22,523 nucleotides of DNA from a bacterium (lineage in GTDB: Bacteria > Patescibacteriota > Minisyncoccia > Phycocordibacterales > Phycocordibacteraceae), in the NCBI GenBank assembly GCA_021781865.1, contig JAJXVZ010000009.1:1-22523 (forward strand). The letters run 5' to 3'. Under the pieces are notes generated by a model. That model did no database searches. It was not told the origin of the DNA and was given only the letters and a program-made list of their open reading frames with translations. Positions 13,746-22,522 of the stretch are shown here, piece after piece. A program made the translations under genes and the position numbers. Position 1 is the first letter of the stretch. Each line of letters opens with the position of its first letter.

Positions 13746-13773
13746 AGTATACACAAGGAACATTGTTAAGCAA
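13746..13773 (-). promoter_or_regulatory. Candidate promoter of tRNA-fMet
   Basis: Minus strand: TTGCTT (13773-13768), 16 bases, TATACT (13751-13746), with the tRNA 5' end seven bases downstream. A small inverted repeat, ATTGTT/AACAAT, covers the -35 area (about 13762-13777). Confidence 0.5.
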
Positions 13774-13885
13774 CAATCCTCTATGGAACCACGTCTCTAA
13801 AAACACCATGGATGAATAGATGAACATTCTCCATGTTTATATTAGCGTCATTGATGCACGCAATTCCGTGTTTTTAAGTAAAACG

Positions 13886-15028
13886 CTACCGAATAATCGC
13901 GTCATACGTCACTGCCGTGGCTGCTTCAAGTTTTTTATGAAGTTCGTTTACTTCATTATTGGTGAGAGTACGTTCAACACTACGATACGTAACGCGGTAG
14001 GCGTAACTTACGGCACCCACACCTAATTTCTTTTCGTTTTGGTAGGTATCGATAAGCTTCACCTCTTCTACCAGACCGTCGGCAATATCGCGCACCAGAT
14101 CAAAATAATTATTTGGTATGAATTCTTTCCGCACGATAAAAGAAATGTCACGAACAACGGGCGGATACTTACTCACCTCCTTGAAAGCTTGCCCGAGCTT
14201 TAATTGTTTCTTTACACGTTCATCATCCGACCATAAAAGCCGAATATCCGGCAGCTCCATTGAGATGATAGCAAGTCGTTCAAGACCGAAGCCAAAAGCC
14301 CAGCCGTTCCATGTAGATGAGTCGACGCCAAGATTGTCGAGCACGTCCCCTTTCACTACGCCTGCACCCAACACCTCGACCCAAGTGCCATTACCGTCTT
14401 TATCAACTTCCATCTCAAGGGAAGGGTCAGTATATGGAAAAGTGTCCGGATTGAAGCGGTATTTCACGTCCGGACCGAACGCCGCCTTAGCTATATCAGA
14501 AAGCACTTTTTTGAGATCTTCAATAGTGATGATTCCTTTCTTTTTAGGGGTAAGGTACCAGCCATCAATCTGATGGAATACGTTCATGTGCCGACGATCG
14601 ATTTCATCCTTTCGGTAAACCTTACCGTAGGAGAGTGCTCCGACCATTTCGCCAGCCGCGATTTTTTTTCGAACACTCTCTTCCTTAAGGAAGTAGTACC
14701 ACATCACCGTGGTGTGCGTGCGCAATACATGCGTGTCGTCAACGAAATACGAATCGGACCTTGAACGTGCCGGATGATCCTTGGGAAAATTGAAAAGGTC
14801 GAAGACTATATCCGTACTAATGACTTCAGGCACCTCGATCACATCGTAGTTCTTAAAATCGGGAATGGTAAGAATCCTCCGTACAAGCTCATACAGTGGA
14901 TTATGCGGGGTTCGCGATAGATCGGGCATTGCCAAATATCGCTTCATTCGCGTTGCTTCTATATCTGTTCGTTTCTCTAATTCCTGCTTCAGTCGATTTT
15001 CTTCGGTCTTCGCTATCTTAATATCCAT
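13886..15028 (-). CDS. pheS: Phenylalanyl-tRNA synthetase, single-chain mitochondrial type
   Basis: 380 residues. The class II catalytic core covers about 30-275: motif 2 'GKVYRKDEIDRRHMNVFHQ' (135-153) and motif 3 'WAFGFGLERLAII' (243-255). Directly after it comes an FDX-ACB anticodon-binding domain (about 287-380: 'SKYPPVVRDISFIV', 'YRSVERTLTNNEVNELH'), which in usual bacteria sits at the end of PheT. The order and the phrase 'LPDIRLLWSDDER' match human mitochondrial PheRS (FARS2). It therefore probably works alone, charging tRNA-Phe without a beta subunit; no pheT is in the window. The start at 15028 has a modest AGGA site. It sits upstream of tRNA-fMet. Confidence 0.93.
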   Translation of the reverse strand: MDIKIAKTEENRLKQELEKRTDIEATRMKRYLAMPDLSRTPHNPLYELVRRILTIPDFKNYDVIEVPEVISTDIVFDLFNFPKDHPARSRSDSYFVDDTHVLRTHTTVMWYYFLKEESVRKKIAAGEMVGALSYGKVYRKDEIDRRHMNVFHQIDGWYLTPKKKGIITIEDLKKVLSDIAKAAFGPDVKYRFNPDTFPYTDPSLEMEVDKDGNGTWVEVLGAGVVKGDVLDNLGVDSSTWNGWAFGFGLERLAIISMELPDIRLLWSDDERVKKQLKLGQAFKEVSKYPPVVRDISFIVRKEFIPNNYFDLVRDIADGLVEEVKLIDTYQNEKKLGVGAVSYAYRVTYRSVERTLTNNEVNELHKKLEAATAVTYDAIIR

Positions 15029-15088
15029 TACATCCTAATATAACAAAAAGTAGATAAAACGAAACGTTTTTATTAAAGGGAGTTAAAT

Positions 15089-15667
15089 CTAAATCACCTT
15101 GAATTCGTGCAGGACAGATTCGAAACGCGCGATAGTGCGGCGCGTGAGCGATTCGGTGAGGTCGAAAGAGGAACCTTCGTGCGCTATCTGATTACGAACT
15201 TTATGCGCCTCCCAGGCATCCTGGAGCGTCTTAAAATGCCCAGGATCGGCTGCTTTCAATTTTTCACCGACACCTTCGCCAATGTACCCCTGCTGCGTGA
15301 GCATGTCATCCAGCATAATATCGGCTTCAATAATCGCCTCGCGCCACGCGCTCGGACTTGCATCTTCGACGAGCGACTGGATGTGTTCCCAACGCGGATG
15401 AGCGCCTCCCGGAGCCTCAGGTGAGACGAGAACGGTGCTGTAATATTTCTCTTCGCGCTCGCGCAGTTCGAAAAGACGCACCGTCGAATAGATAATGACG
15501 AAAAGCCCTATGACCGAAATGATATAACCGATGACGGTAATCCATATCCAAATCTGCGCGAGTAACGCAGAAAGTTCCGCAGTATTGATTGGAATGCATG
15601 CCCCACGGAAACATTCATACAGCAGACGGAAAAAATATTCTATATTTATCTGTGTGGCGGCATGCAT
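15089..15667 (-). CDS. Membrane protein with HEPN-like cytoplasmic motif
   Basis: 192 residues. One or two tightly packed membrane helices lie at about 36-64 ('IWIWITVIGYIISVIGLFVI'). A charged linker follows ('FELREREEKYY'), then a helical soluble part. Near the end 'HKVRNQIAHEG' contains R158-x4-H163, the RX4H pattern of HEPN domains, which are often RNases or nucleotide-binding helpers. HEPN membership is only suggested by that motif and the helical context. It lies 26 bases after gatA and upstream of pheS, in the translation-gene run, so it is probably co-transcribed. Function is not assigned. Confidence 0.75.
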   Translation of the reverse strand: MHAATQINIEYFFRLLYECFRGACIPINTAELSALLAQIWIWITVIGYIISVIGLFVIIYSTVRLFELREREEKYYSTVLVSPEAPGGAHPRWEHIQSLVEDASPSAWREAIIEADIMLDDMLTQQGYIGEGVGEKLKAADPGHFKTLQDAWEAHKVRNQIAHEGSSFDLTESLTRRTIARFESVLHEFKVI

Positions 15668-15693
15668 CGCATTTACTAGTATAGCGAGAAATA

Positions 15694-17127
15694 CTAAACG
15701 TGACCTATCTTCTCCACTGCGCTCCCAATTGCAAAAAGAATGTTTTCTGCCTGATGCGGTGCCGTAAAATGGGCACCGACGGGAAGTGATATTCCCGCGC
15801 GATCAACGTGACCCATCGGAATGGAAATCGCTGGCATGCCGGTAAGATTCGCAGTTACCGTGAAGATATCTCCCAGATACATCGAGAGTGGGTCACTTTT
15901 TTCACCAAAAACAAATGCCGGGGAGGGCGTTGTCGGAAAAGCGACGGCATCAACTTTCTCAAAGGCTACAGAGTACTCGCGACGCAGCACAGCGCGCATG
16001 GCATCCGCTCGGTGGTAATAGGCATCAATATAACCCGATGAGAGCACGAAGGTACCAAGTAGAATGCGGCGGCGCGTCTCCTCCCCGAACCCCTTAGTGC
16101 GCGAAAGAACATAATCATCAAGTAACGTTTCTCCACGCTCCGCAAATCCATAACGGATGCCATCGAGTCGTGCGAGATTAGTCGAAACCTCGGCAGGCAT
16201 AATAATGTAATATGCCGCAAGTGCATGTGCGCTCATCGGCAGTTTAATGTCAACAAGGACGTGTCCTGCACGCGCGAGTTCCTCAAGTAATGCGTTAAAT
16301 GCGGCACGCACATCCGCATCAATACCCTCCTCGAGCAGGTGTCGAGGCACGCCGATGCGCAGACTCTTCGAGACTGCACGCATGGGATAGAGGTTGTCCG
16401 GAATCGTTGTCGAGTCCATTATGTCTTCGCCACGAATCGTTTCGTAGAGTATGCGCGCGTCTTCCACAGATGCTGCCAAGGGACCGATTTGATCAAGTGA
16501 AGAACCCATCGCTATAAGCCCCGAACGAGAAACGGCGCCGTAGGTCGGCTTCAATCCCACGATACCGGTATATGCCGCTGGCTGACGTATAGAACCGCCA
16601 GTATCGGAACCAAGAGCGGCAAGTGCAAGATGCGCGGCAACCGCGACGGCGGAACCGCCAGAAGAGCCGCCGGGTACTCGCTCTGTATCATGCGGATTTA
16701 CTGAGGGGCCGAAAGCGGAATTCTCCGTCGAAGACCCCATTGCGAATTCATCCATGTTGGTACGTCCAACGAAGACTGCACCCGCATCTTTTAATTTCTT
16801 TACAACTGTCGCATCATAGGTTGCTCGGTAATGTTCAAGCATTTTTGATGCTGCACTTGCTACTTTTCCCTCAAGCAGGATATTGTCCTTCAGTGCAAGC
16901 GGGATGCCACAAAGGAGTGGTGCTTTCGCACCTTCGGTATCAATGCGTTTCTGTGCGCCATGTAGCGCACCATCATCGACATCGAAGATTTCAAGAAATG
17001 CATTGAGTTCTTTGTTGCGCGCGTGTGCCTCATTAACACATGCGTCCCAAAGTTCGCGCACGGAACATTCTCGCGCACGCAATGCACGAGCCGCCTCGGC
17101 TATAGTCATTTCATTTAATTTAGCCAT
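15694..17127 (-). CDS. gatA: Asp/Glu-tRNA amidotransferase subunit A
   Basis: 477 residues, normal length. It is the amidase of GatCAB, which turns Glu-tRNA-Gln (and Asp-tRNA-Asn) into the amidated form, releasing ammonia from glutamine. The amidase-signature triad is present: Lys80 ('LALKDNILLEGK'), cis-Ser155 in 'GGSSGGSA' and nucleophile Ser179 in 'GSDTGGSIRQPA'. The start overlaps the gatC stop by eight bases (ATGGCTAA), indicating translational coupling. gatB, needed for the kinase step, is not in the window and must lie elsewhere. Confidence 0.97.
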   Translation of the reverse strand: MAKLNEMTIAEAARALRARECSVRELWDACVNEAHARNKELNAFLEIFDVDDGALHGAQKRIDTEGAKAPLLCGIPLALKDNILLEGKVASAASKMLEHYRATYDATVVKKLKDAGAVFVGRTNMDEFAMGSSTENSAFGPSVNPHDTERVPGGSSGGSAVAVAAHLALAALGSDTGGSIRQPAAYTGIVGLKPTYGAVSRSGLIAMGSSLDQIGPLAASVEDARILYETIRGEDIMDSTTIPDNLYPMRAVSKSLRIGVPRHLLEEGIDADVRAAFNALLEELARAGHVLVDIKLPMSAHALAAYYIIMPAEVSTNLARLDGIRYGFAERGETLLDDYVLSRTKGFGEETRRRILLGTFVLSSGYIDAYYHRADAMRAVLRREYSVAFEKVDAVAFPTTPSPAFVFGEKSDPLSMYLGDIFTVTANLTGMPAISIPMGHVDRAGISLPVGAHFTAPHQAENILFAIGSAVEKIGHV

Positions 17128-17413
17128 GAGAAATGATCTGCTTTACCACAAGCGCATCTTCTTCGCACGCGGGGAACTGTTCAGTAAGTTTTGCGGTATA
17201 TGCGCCGGGCGTATGCGGTTCTCCATCATTGCGCATCACGTTGCGTAGAAGAGGTTTCTCCTCCAGAGAATGCTGCGGGAGTTTGAGTTGCGTAAGCTGT
17301 CCGATATACGCAAGTATCGCGTCAAATTCTTTGGTGAACTGCTCAAGCTCGGCGTCTTCGACTTTGATGCGCGCGAGTGCCGCGAGCTTTTTTACTTCCG
17401 CTACTGTCGCCAT
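17120..17413 (-). CDS. gatC: Asp/Glu-tRNA amidotransferase subunit C
   Basis: 97 residues, typical size. GatC wraps around GatA and GatB to stabilise the complex. The N-terminal 'VKKLAALARIKVEDAELEQF' and 'FDAILAYIGQL' are the family's helix pair. It begins 12 bases after the ligA stop and overlaps gatA by eight bases. The ribosome binding site is weak. Confidence 0.95.
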   Translation of the reverse strand: MATVAEVKKLAALARIKVEDAELEQFTKEFDAILAYIGQLTQLKLPQHSLEEKPLLRNVMRNDGEPHTPGAYTAKLTEQFPACEEDALVVKQIISHG

Positions 17414-17425
17414 AAAAGCACTTTA

Positions 17426-19420
17426 TCATGATCTGAGCTTCTTAAGAAAGCCGGCTTCATCAATGACCGGAACACTGAGGCGTGTTGCTTCTGTGAATTT
17501 CAAACCGGGCGCCTCCCCCGCAACGACAAAAGAAGTTTTTGCGGAGACAGAATTTGAGATTTTCCCGCCCGCCTGGCGCACTCTCGCCACAGCATCATCA
17601 CGAGAAATGTTTGGCAATGTGCCAGTTATGACCACCGTTTGTCCGGTCAATGGCCCTCGGGAAAGAAGCGGGGTCTTTTTAATCGAGAGGTATTCCCTAA
17701 GCCGCGCGAGAAGCGCGCGATTATTCGCGTCCTGAAACCAGGTGGCAACCGAATTCCCGATAATCGAACCAATCCCGGGTATACTCGAGAGTGATTTCTC
17801 ACTCGCGCGGCTAAGCGCACCGAGTGTTGTGAAATGCGCAGCAAGAATAGAGGAAATTTCTTCGCCCACGTGCGGGATACTAAGACCAATCAAAAGACGA
17901 TTGAGAGAGGTCTTTCTGGCGTTCTTAATTGCTGTTACAAGATTCGTCGCCTTTGTTTTTTCAAAACCTTCGATTGCAAGCAGTTCGTCTTTCGTTAGCT
18001 CGAAAAGATCGTCGAAATCGGAAATGAGACCGCGTTCCATGAGAAGCCGTATGGTCTCACGACCGCATCCGTCGATGTCGAGCGCGTGTTTGCTAGCGAA
18101 ATGAGTTAACTTGCGTGCCTGCTGTTCGAAGGAGCCGGCCTCCCTGCATCGATGCGCCGCCTCTCCGGGCACGCGTTCAATTCCACCATCGCCGCCACAC
18201 AATGCCGAGCGGGTTGGGAAGTTCCACGTTTTCGCTCCTTTCGGGCGAAGCTCTTTCATGACTGAAACAATTTCAGGAATAATGTCACCCGCTTTTTGCA
18301 AAATCACCGTATCGCCGATACAGATATCCTTTTCTTTTATGAAGTCTTCGTTGTGAAGCGTCGCGCGTGCAACGGTCGTCCCAGCAACCGCGACTGGACG
18401 CAGATGTGCGACCGGCGTGAGCTTCCCCGTACGTCCCACCTGAAGCGTGATATCTTCGATAATCGTCTCGACTTGTTCCGGCGGAAATTTATACGCTATG
18501 GCAAAACGTGGCGCCTTGCCGGTATAGCCGAGCATCTCTTGTGCTGCGTGTGATTCAATTTTCAACACGATTCCATCGATTTGGTAATCGACCTTATCTC
18601 GTGCGCTTCCTCGCCATATCTGCCAATATGAAAAAATATCTTCAATGGAATCGGCGTGGCGGTGTTCCGGATTGACCGGAAGACCAAGTTCCATAAGATA
18701 TGCGAGCTCTTCGCTTTGCGTCGGAGGAAATACCTCCGACGTCGCCGCGACATCATATACAAACGCGCCGAGCGAGCGCGCCGCCGCTACTTTTGGATCA
18801 AGCTGACGGATTGAACCTGCCGCGGCATTGCGCGGATTCGCAAATTCAGGCTCACCCCGTGCCTTTCGAGCGGCGTTTAACTGCAAAAAGCCGGAACGCG
18901 CAAAGTACACCTCGCCCTCGACAATGAGATCGACGGGACGTCCGAGACGTTCCGGTACTTCTCGAATCGTGCGAACGTTATGGGTGACATCTTCGCCGGT
19001 AACACCATCGCCACGCGTTGCGGCACATACGAGTAAACCTTTTTCGTAGGTAAGTACAATTTTAAGCCCGTCGATTTTGAGTTCAAGATCGTAGCTTGGC
19101 ATACTATCGATCACCTTACGGACGCGTTTATCGAATGCGCGTACTTCCTCTTCAGAAAAAGCATCATTGAAGGACCATTGTGGCACGGCGTGCTTTACTT
19201 TTTCGAGGAATGGCAATGGCTTGCCTATAATGCGCTGAGTGACTGAATCTGTTTGTACAAGTTCTGGATACTTCCTCTCAATCTCGCGCAACTCGCTATG
19301 AAGTGCGTCATAGACGCTGTCTGGAAGTTCTGGCACATCGAGCGTGTAGTACTGGTGCGCATGGTACGCAAGAAGTTCGCGAAGTTTCTCCGCACGTTCC
19401 CTTACCTTACGAGGAGTCAT
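17426..19420 (-). CDS. ligA: NAD+-dependent DNA ligase with incomplete zinc finger
   Basis: 664 residues, full length. It seals nicks in DNA during replication and repair. Domain Ia, which binds NMN, is shown by 'YYTLDVPELPDSVYD' (24-38). The adenylation lysine is K115 in 'LELKIDGLK'. The OB-fold, helix-hairpin-helix repeats (about 440-575) and a C-terminal BRCT domain ('TGQTVVITGTL', 'KTSFVVAGEAPGLKFTEA') follow. In the zinc finger (about 401-436) only C408 and C425 remain of the four ligands; the first is S405, and the last is replaced in 'REAGSFEQQ'. It probably still works, perhaps without zinc. It is co-directional with pilin genes upstream and gatC downstream. Confidence 0.97.
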   Translation of the reverse strand: MTPRKVRERAEKLRELLAYHAHQYYTLDVPELPDSVYDALHSELREIERKYPELVQTDSVTQRIIGKPLPFLEKVKHAVPQWSFNDAFSEEEVRAFDKRVRKVIDSMPSYDLELKIDGLKIVLTYEKGLLVCAATRGDGVTGEDVTHNVRTIREVPERLGRPVDLIVEGEVYFARSGFLQLNAARKARGEPEFANPRNAAAGSIRQLDPKVAAARSLGAFVYDVAATSEVFPPTQSEELAYLMELGLPVNPEHRHADSIEDIFSYWQIWRGSARDKVDYQIDGIVLKIESHAAQEMLGYTGKAPRFAIAYKFPPEQVETIIEDITLQVGRTGKLTPVAHLRPVAVAGTTVARATLHNEDFIKEKDICIGDTVILQKAGDIIPEIVSVMKELRPKGAKTWNFPTRSALCGGDGGIERVPGEAAHRCREAGSFEQQARKLTHFASKHALDIDGCGRETIRLLMERGLISDFDDLFELTKDELLAIEGFEKTKATNLVTAIKNARKTSLNRLLIGLSIPHVGEEISSILAAHFTTLGALSRASEKSLSSIPGIGSIIGNSVATWFQDANNRALLARLREYLSIKKTPLLSRGPLTGQTVVITGTLPNISRDDAVARVRQAGGKISNSVSAKTSFVVAGEAPGLKFTEATRLSVPVIDEAGFLKKLRS

Positions 19421-19435
19421 ATGCCTACCACTATA

Positions 19436-19975
19436 TCAATAGTGGTAGCTGAGACCACTTGACGCGAAACGCGCCCCCATTTGGGGATTAGTCACTGCGG
19501 TGCAGGAAATATCGTAACCCTGAGAAAAAACATAGGTGGTATAGGTGGTTCCACTTGTCGATGGTTGTGGATTCTCGTACTTATAAACCCTTACATCAGC
19601 ACAGCTTTGTCCAGAATCAAGCGGGAGACGCATGGTAACGACCCACGATGGATTTGTTGTGTTGTAGTTGTTGGAAAGAATAGTGCTTAATGTGGTAATG
19701 CCATCACAAGTTATACTGGGTGCAGTAGGATTATTAGATGACGGGACGGCGAAGGAATCTAATTGTTGGTCATAATATAAGGCGCATTCGAGCGCCGCAT
19801 CAGCCGCATAAAACGCAGATTGCGATTCTATAGCCGTAGAGGCGAGTATTTCCTGTTTATAACCGAGCGAACTAAGCGCGAGACCAATGCTGAGCATAAC
19901 CGTCATAAAAATAACGGCAATGAGAAGCGCGAATCCGCGCTGTTGTTTATTTACCTGTGGTTGGGTTATTGCCAT
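19436..19975 (-). CDS. PilX-like minor pilin
   Basis: 179 residues. The N-terminus is 'QRGFALLIAVIFMTVMLSIG', a prepilin-type membrane helix after a short basic leader with G-F as the cut site. There is no glutamate at position 5 of the mature form, as in PilX/GspK-type initiators. The rest is a small soluble head with cysteines that may form disulfides. The start overlaps the previous gene by ten bases (ATGGCAATAA). It is the last gene of the pilus cluster before ligA. PilX-type is the best guess, by helix pattern and position. Confidence 0.8.
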   Translation of the reverse strand: MAITQPQVNKQQRGFALLIAVIFMTVMLSIGLALSSLGYKQEILASTAIESQSAFYAADAALECALYYDQQLDSFAVPSSNNPTAPSITCDGITTLSTILSNNYNTTNPSWVVTMRLPLDSGQSCADVRVYKYENPQPSTSGTTYTTYVFSQGYDISCTAVTNPQMGARFASSGLSYHY

Positions 19976-20583
19976 GGAGTTAGGTTATCGGTGACTATTT
20001 CGGAATAATTGCTGCCATGGAAACTCCATTCCACTGTTGAGGTAATACTCACCTCATTTGAAGAAATGGTATTTGCCTGAATTGTACGCGTGAATGGTGT
20101 TGCTGTATTAGCAATACCACCGATAGTAGCCTGCGTTGTATAAATACTATTTGAAGTAAGATAGAGTGGCCCACAAGCATTGCCATTACCATTGCTACTG
20201 CACGTGGTAAGCGAACAGTTATTGCTGCCGACACACATTGGCTGAAGTAGTGGATCAAGAGTGCACTTCTTCGCGGAATTGGATAAGCCGCACTGTTTAA
20301 TGGAAGTAATGCTATTACCACTGACGAAATTATCCCAGCCCTCTTGCGATACATTATTCCCAGTATTATTAGGAGCAGCATATGCGCTTAAATAGGCGTC
20401 ATCACGCATCGTACGCACGTATTCAATCCCCTCTTGTGCAAGATATGAAGCGGTAAGCTGATCACTTGCAAGTTCGGCGGCAACGATAGAACTATTTGCG
20501 GCATACATCGGCCCGACAATTGCAAGCGCAATAATCGCTATCGCAACCATGGCTTCAATAAGTGTAAATCCTTTTATATTCAT
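19966..20583 (-). CDS. Type IV prepilin-like protein (PilV/GspI-like)
   Basis: 205 residues. A four-residue leader is followed by 'GFTLIEAMVAIAIIALAIVG', the class III signal that prepilin peptidase cuts after glycine and N-methylates. Then 'SYLAQEGIEYVRTMRDDAY', as in PilV-type minor pilins where 'A..GIE.' follows the helix. The head contains several cysteines and many Asn/Ser residues. It is four bases downstream of the previous pilin gene and overlaps the next by ten bases. Confidence 0.88.
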   Translation of the reverse strand: MNIKGFTLIEAMVAIAIIALAIVGPMYAANSSIVAAELASDQLTASYLAQEGIEYVRTMRDDAYLSAYAAPNNTGNNVSQEGWDNFVSGNSITSIKQCGLSNSAKKCTLDPLLQPMCVGSNNCSLTTCSSNGNGNACGPLYLTSNSIYTTQATIGGIANTATPFTRTIQANTISSNEVSITSTVEWSFHGSNYSEIVTDNLTPWQ

Positions 20584-20586
20584 ATC

Positions 20587-21156
20587 TTATATATCGGAAC
20601 CGCGCCACGCGGCACTTGATTCGACGGTAAAGGGTTGCGGCGCTCTCCCTGGACTGGAGGGAACTGACCCTGAGACGATTATTGTAACGTAAGGCTGTTG
20701 GGTATCACCCGTGGTCGAATATGATCCAACACCTGAAACATAGAAGACAAGCGAGGTGATAGTTACCGATGGGTCAGTGAGACTAACCCACGTGGGGGAG
20801 ATACCTTTCTGCTCTTGTATTGAGCCACTTGCGAGTTTGTAGGTGATTGCATTCCCATTCGCGTCAGTGAATGTGAATTCACCACCCCCACCACCCCCAC
20901 CACTCAAATATGGGCAATTAATACCAGGTGTTTGCCCACAACCATAGGCAGAACCGGAACGAATATCGCGCGTCATGCTTTCAAGCGCGAAAGAAACGTT
21001 GTCGATTCCAGTCGAAATGGCTTGTGCCTGCTGACTAACGCGAATCATTGTGAGATAAGCGCTTGCGGCTATGGTCATGATAGATGCAAATAGCCCAATT
21101 GCGACCATGAGCTCAATGAGGGTAAATCCGTATGTTATTTTGTTTTTCATGAGCAT
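20587..21156 (-). CDS. Type IV prepilin-like protein (PilW/GspJ-like)
   Basis: 189 residues. The leader MLMKNKITY is followed by 'GFTLIELMVAIGLFASIMTI', a canonical prepilin signal with Glu5. 'ALESMTRDIRSGSAYGC' is typical of PilW/GspJ minor pilins. The soluble head has a run of seven glycines (about residues 84-90), encoded by a GGT/GGG tract near 20882-20903. The start overlaps the fimT-like gene by ten bases; an internal Met at residue 3 could also be used. Confidence 0.88.
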   Translation of the reverse strand: MLMKNKITYGFTLIELMVAIGLFASIMTIAASAYLTMIRVSQQAQAISTGIDNVSFALESMTRDIRSGSAYGCGQTPGINCPYLSGGGGGGGEFTFTDANGNAITYKLASGSIQEQKGISPTWVSLTDPSVTITSLVFYVSGVGSYSTTGDTQQPYVTIIVSGSVPSSPGRAPQPFTVESSAAWRGSDI

Positions 21157-21824
21157 GTTGAAGCGCTTACACTTATTTCCCCCAACGTATCAACTGAAAC
21201 GTAGCGAAGACCGCCCTGCGGCGAGGTAACGGCTATACACGCTTTCGTATAGGGAGAGGGATACACAAATGGGCCATTAATGCTGATGGTGGCATCACCG
21301 TTCGGACGTGCGAAAACGACGTCAAGTGTTGTAAGTGTTGTATTAGTATTGCTACAGCTCCAAGAAGATGAGTAGACACAGAAACTGTTTAAGGTGATAC
21401 CATTTTGAAGCGTGTAATCATTTATTATCTGATCTCCACTCGTGTTACTTGGTGGTTCGTAAATGCAATCGCCTGGAATAGCGCCCGGGCCATTAGGAAC
21501 ACCTACCGTGGTGTGACAAAAATGACCGGGGGATCCAACTGGCGGATAGGTGTCAGCGAAAAGGATGAAAGAATTTGGCACGGCCATGTCAAAGTGTACT
21601 CCATACCCTGCATTCACGATTCCATTTACCGCGCGACTACCGAGTCCGAAATTCTCGGCAGAATGCATTGTAAGCGCAATATCATATGCCGTATTCGCAA
21701 GTATGATGGTTTTATTAAAAGAGGCCTGACTGGTAATCGTAACCGCCGTCACGATGAGAATAATTGCCGCCACGACCAAGAGCTCAATCAGTGTAAAGCC
21801 CCGACGAGGATGAATAGGTTCCAT
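21147..21824 (-). CDS. Type IV prepilin-like protein (FimT/GspH-like)
   Basis: 225 residues. A nine-residue leader (MEPIHPRRG) is followed by 'FTLIELLVVAAIILIVTAVT', the prepilin signal with Glu5. 'AYDIALTMHSAENFG' and the end 'RYVSVDTLGEISV' fit the GspH/FimT group, which caps the pilus tip. There are six or more cysteines in the head. The gene starts 37 bases inside the prepilin peptidase gene, which suggests coupled translation. Confidence 0.88.
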   Translation of the reverse strand: MEPIHPRRGFTLIELLVVAAIILIVTAVTITSQASFNKTIILANTAYDIALTMHSAENFGLGSRAVNGIVNAGYGVHFDMAVPNSFILFADTYPPVGSPGHFCHTTVGVPNGPGAIPGDCIYEPPSNTSGDQIINDYTLQNGITLNSFCVYSSSWSCSNTNTTLTTLDVVFARPNGDATISINGPFVYPSPYTKACIAVTSPQGGLRYVSVDTLGEISVSASTCS

Positions 21825-22522
21825 TGAGTAAAGTATGCGAGAAGGAAACCGGCGGCCAGAAATGGCGCGAACGGCACCTCAACCCCCATTCTAGAGCCAT
21901 GAGGCCTCCGCGCCAATATGATTATCCCAATAATTGCGCCGATCCAGAATGAAAAAACAAATCCGGTCAACGCCGTTGAGCCTGTCAGGAGGGCGCACCC
22001 TAGCGCAAACGGCGCATCGGCGAGACCCATGGCGCGACCGCGCGAGAGGAGATTGATTAGCGCAAGGGATGCCGCGATAAGCAAAGCGGCGGGAATCGTC
22101 CAAAGAAAAGCTGCCGGTGATGGCGCAGCTATGAAACCCGTTACCGTGGCCATGGATACGAATGCCGCCAGAAGCCAAGGCGGCAGTATCTGATGTGCGA
22201 GATCATAAAGAACGAGTGCGAGTAATATCGATAATGAGAGAAGCATAAATGGCAGCGCGCTCGCGAAACCAAGTTTGAGGTATGCCAAGATAAAGAATGT
22301 TCCAAGGACTACCTCGCTTAAGGGAGAAATTGCTGAGATGCGCGCGCCGCAACATTGCGCACGGCCTCGCAAAATAAGATACGAGAAGATAGGTATAAGT
22401 GAGACGGGACGCAGAAGTTCCCCACAAACATCGCAACGTGATCGGCCAACGAGAAAACTCTGTCCGGTATTAAGCCGGCCAACAAGTACACCCACAAAAC
22501 TTGCAGTGACTGCCCCGAACAT
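21788..22522 (-). CDS. pilD: Prepilin peptidase / N-methyltransferase (start may lie beyond window)
   Basis: 244 residues from the ATG at 22522, at the window edge; the family usually has 5-10 more residues, so the true start may lie outside. It is a multi-pass membrane aspartyl protease that cuts leaders of the prepilins next door. The catalytic aspartates are D107 ('VLYDLAHQILPPWL') and D169 ('RAMGLADAPFALG', the GxGD-like site). The N-terminal zinc loop has C30 and C33 normally spaced, but the second pair is C57-C58 ('RAQCCGARIS') where CxxC is usual. First gene of the pilus run. Confidence 0.93.
   Translation of the reverse strand: MFGAVTASFVGVLVGRLNTGQSFLVGRSRCDVCGELLRPVSLIPIFSYLILRGRAQCCGARISAISPLSEVVLGTFFILAYLKLGFASALPFMLLSLSILLALVLYDLAHQILPPWLLAAFVSMATVTGFIAAPSPAAFLWTIPAALLIAASLALINLLSRGRAMGLADAPFALGCALLTGSTALTGFVFSFWIGAIIGIIILARRPHGSRMGVEVPFAPFLAAGFLLAYFTQWNLFILVGALH

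Noticed and set aside
13267..13769. Plus-strand ORFs over the tRNA-fMet locus
   Set aside because: They are antisense to a clear tRNA with group I intron and have no coding character.
20882..20903. Glycine-codon tract in the PilW-like gene as a phase-variation switch
   Set aside because: The repeat unit is a codon triplet, so slippage by units keeps the frame; there is no long homopolymer.
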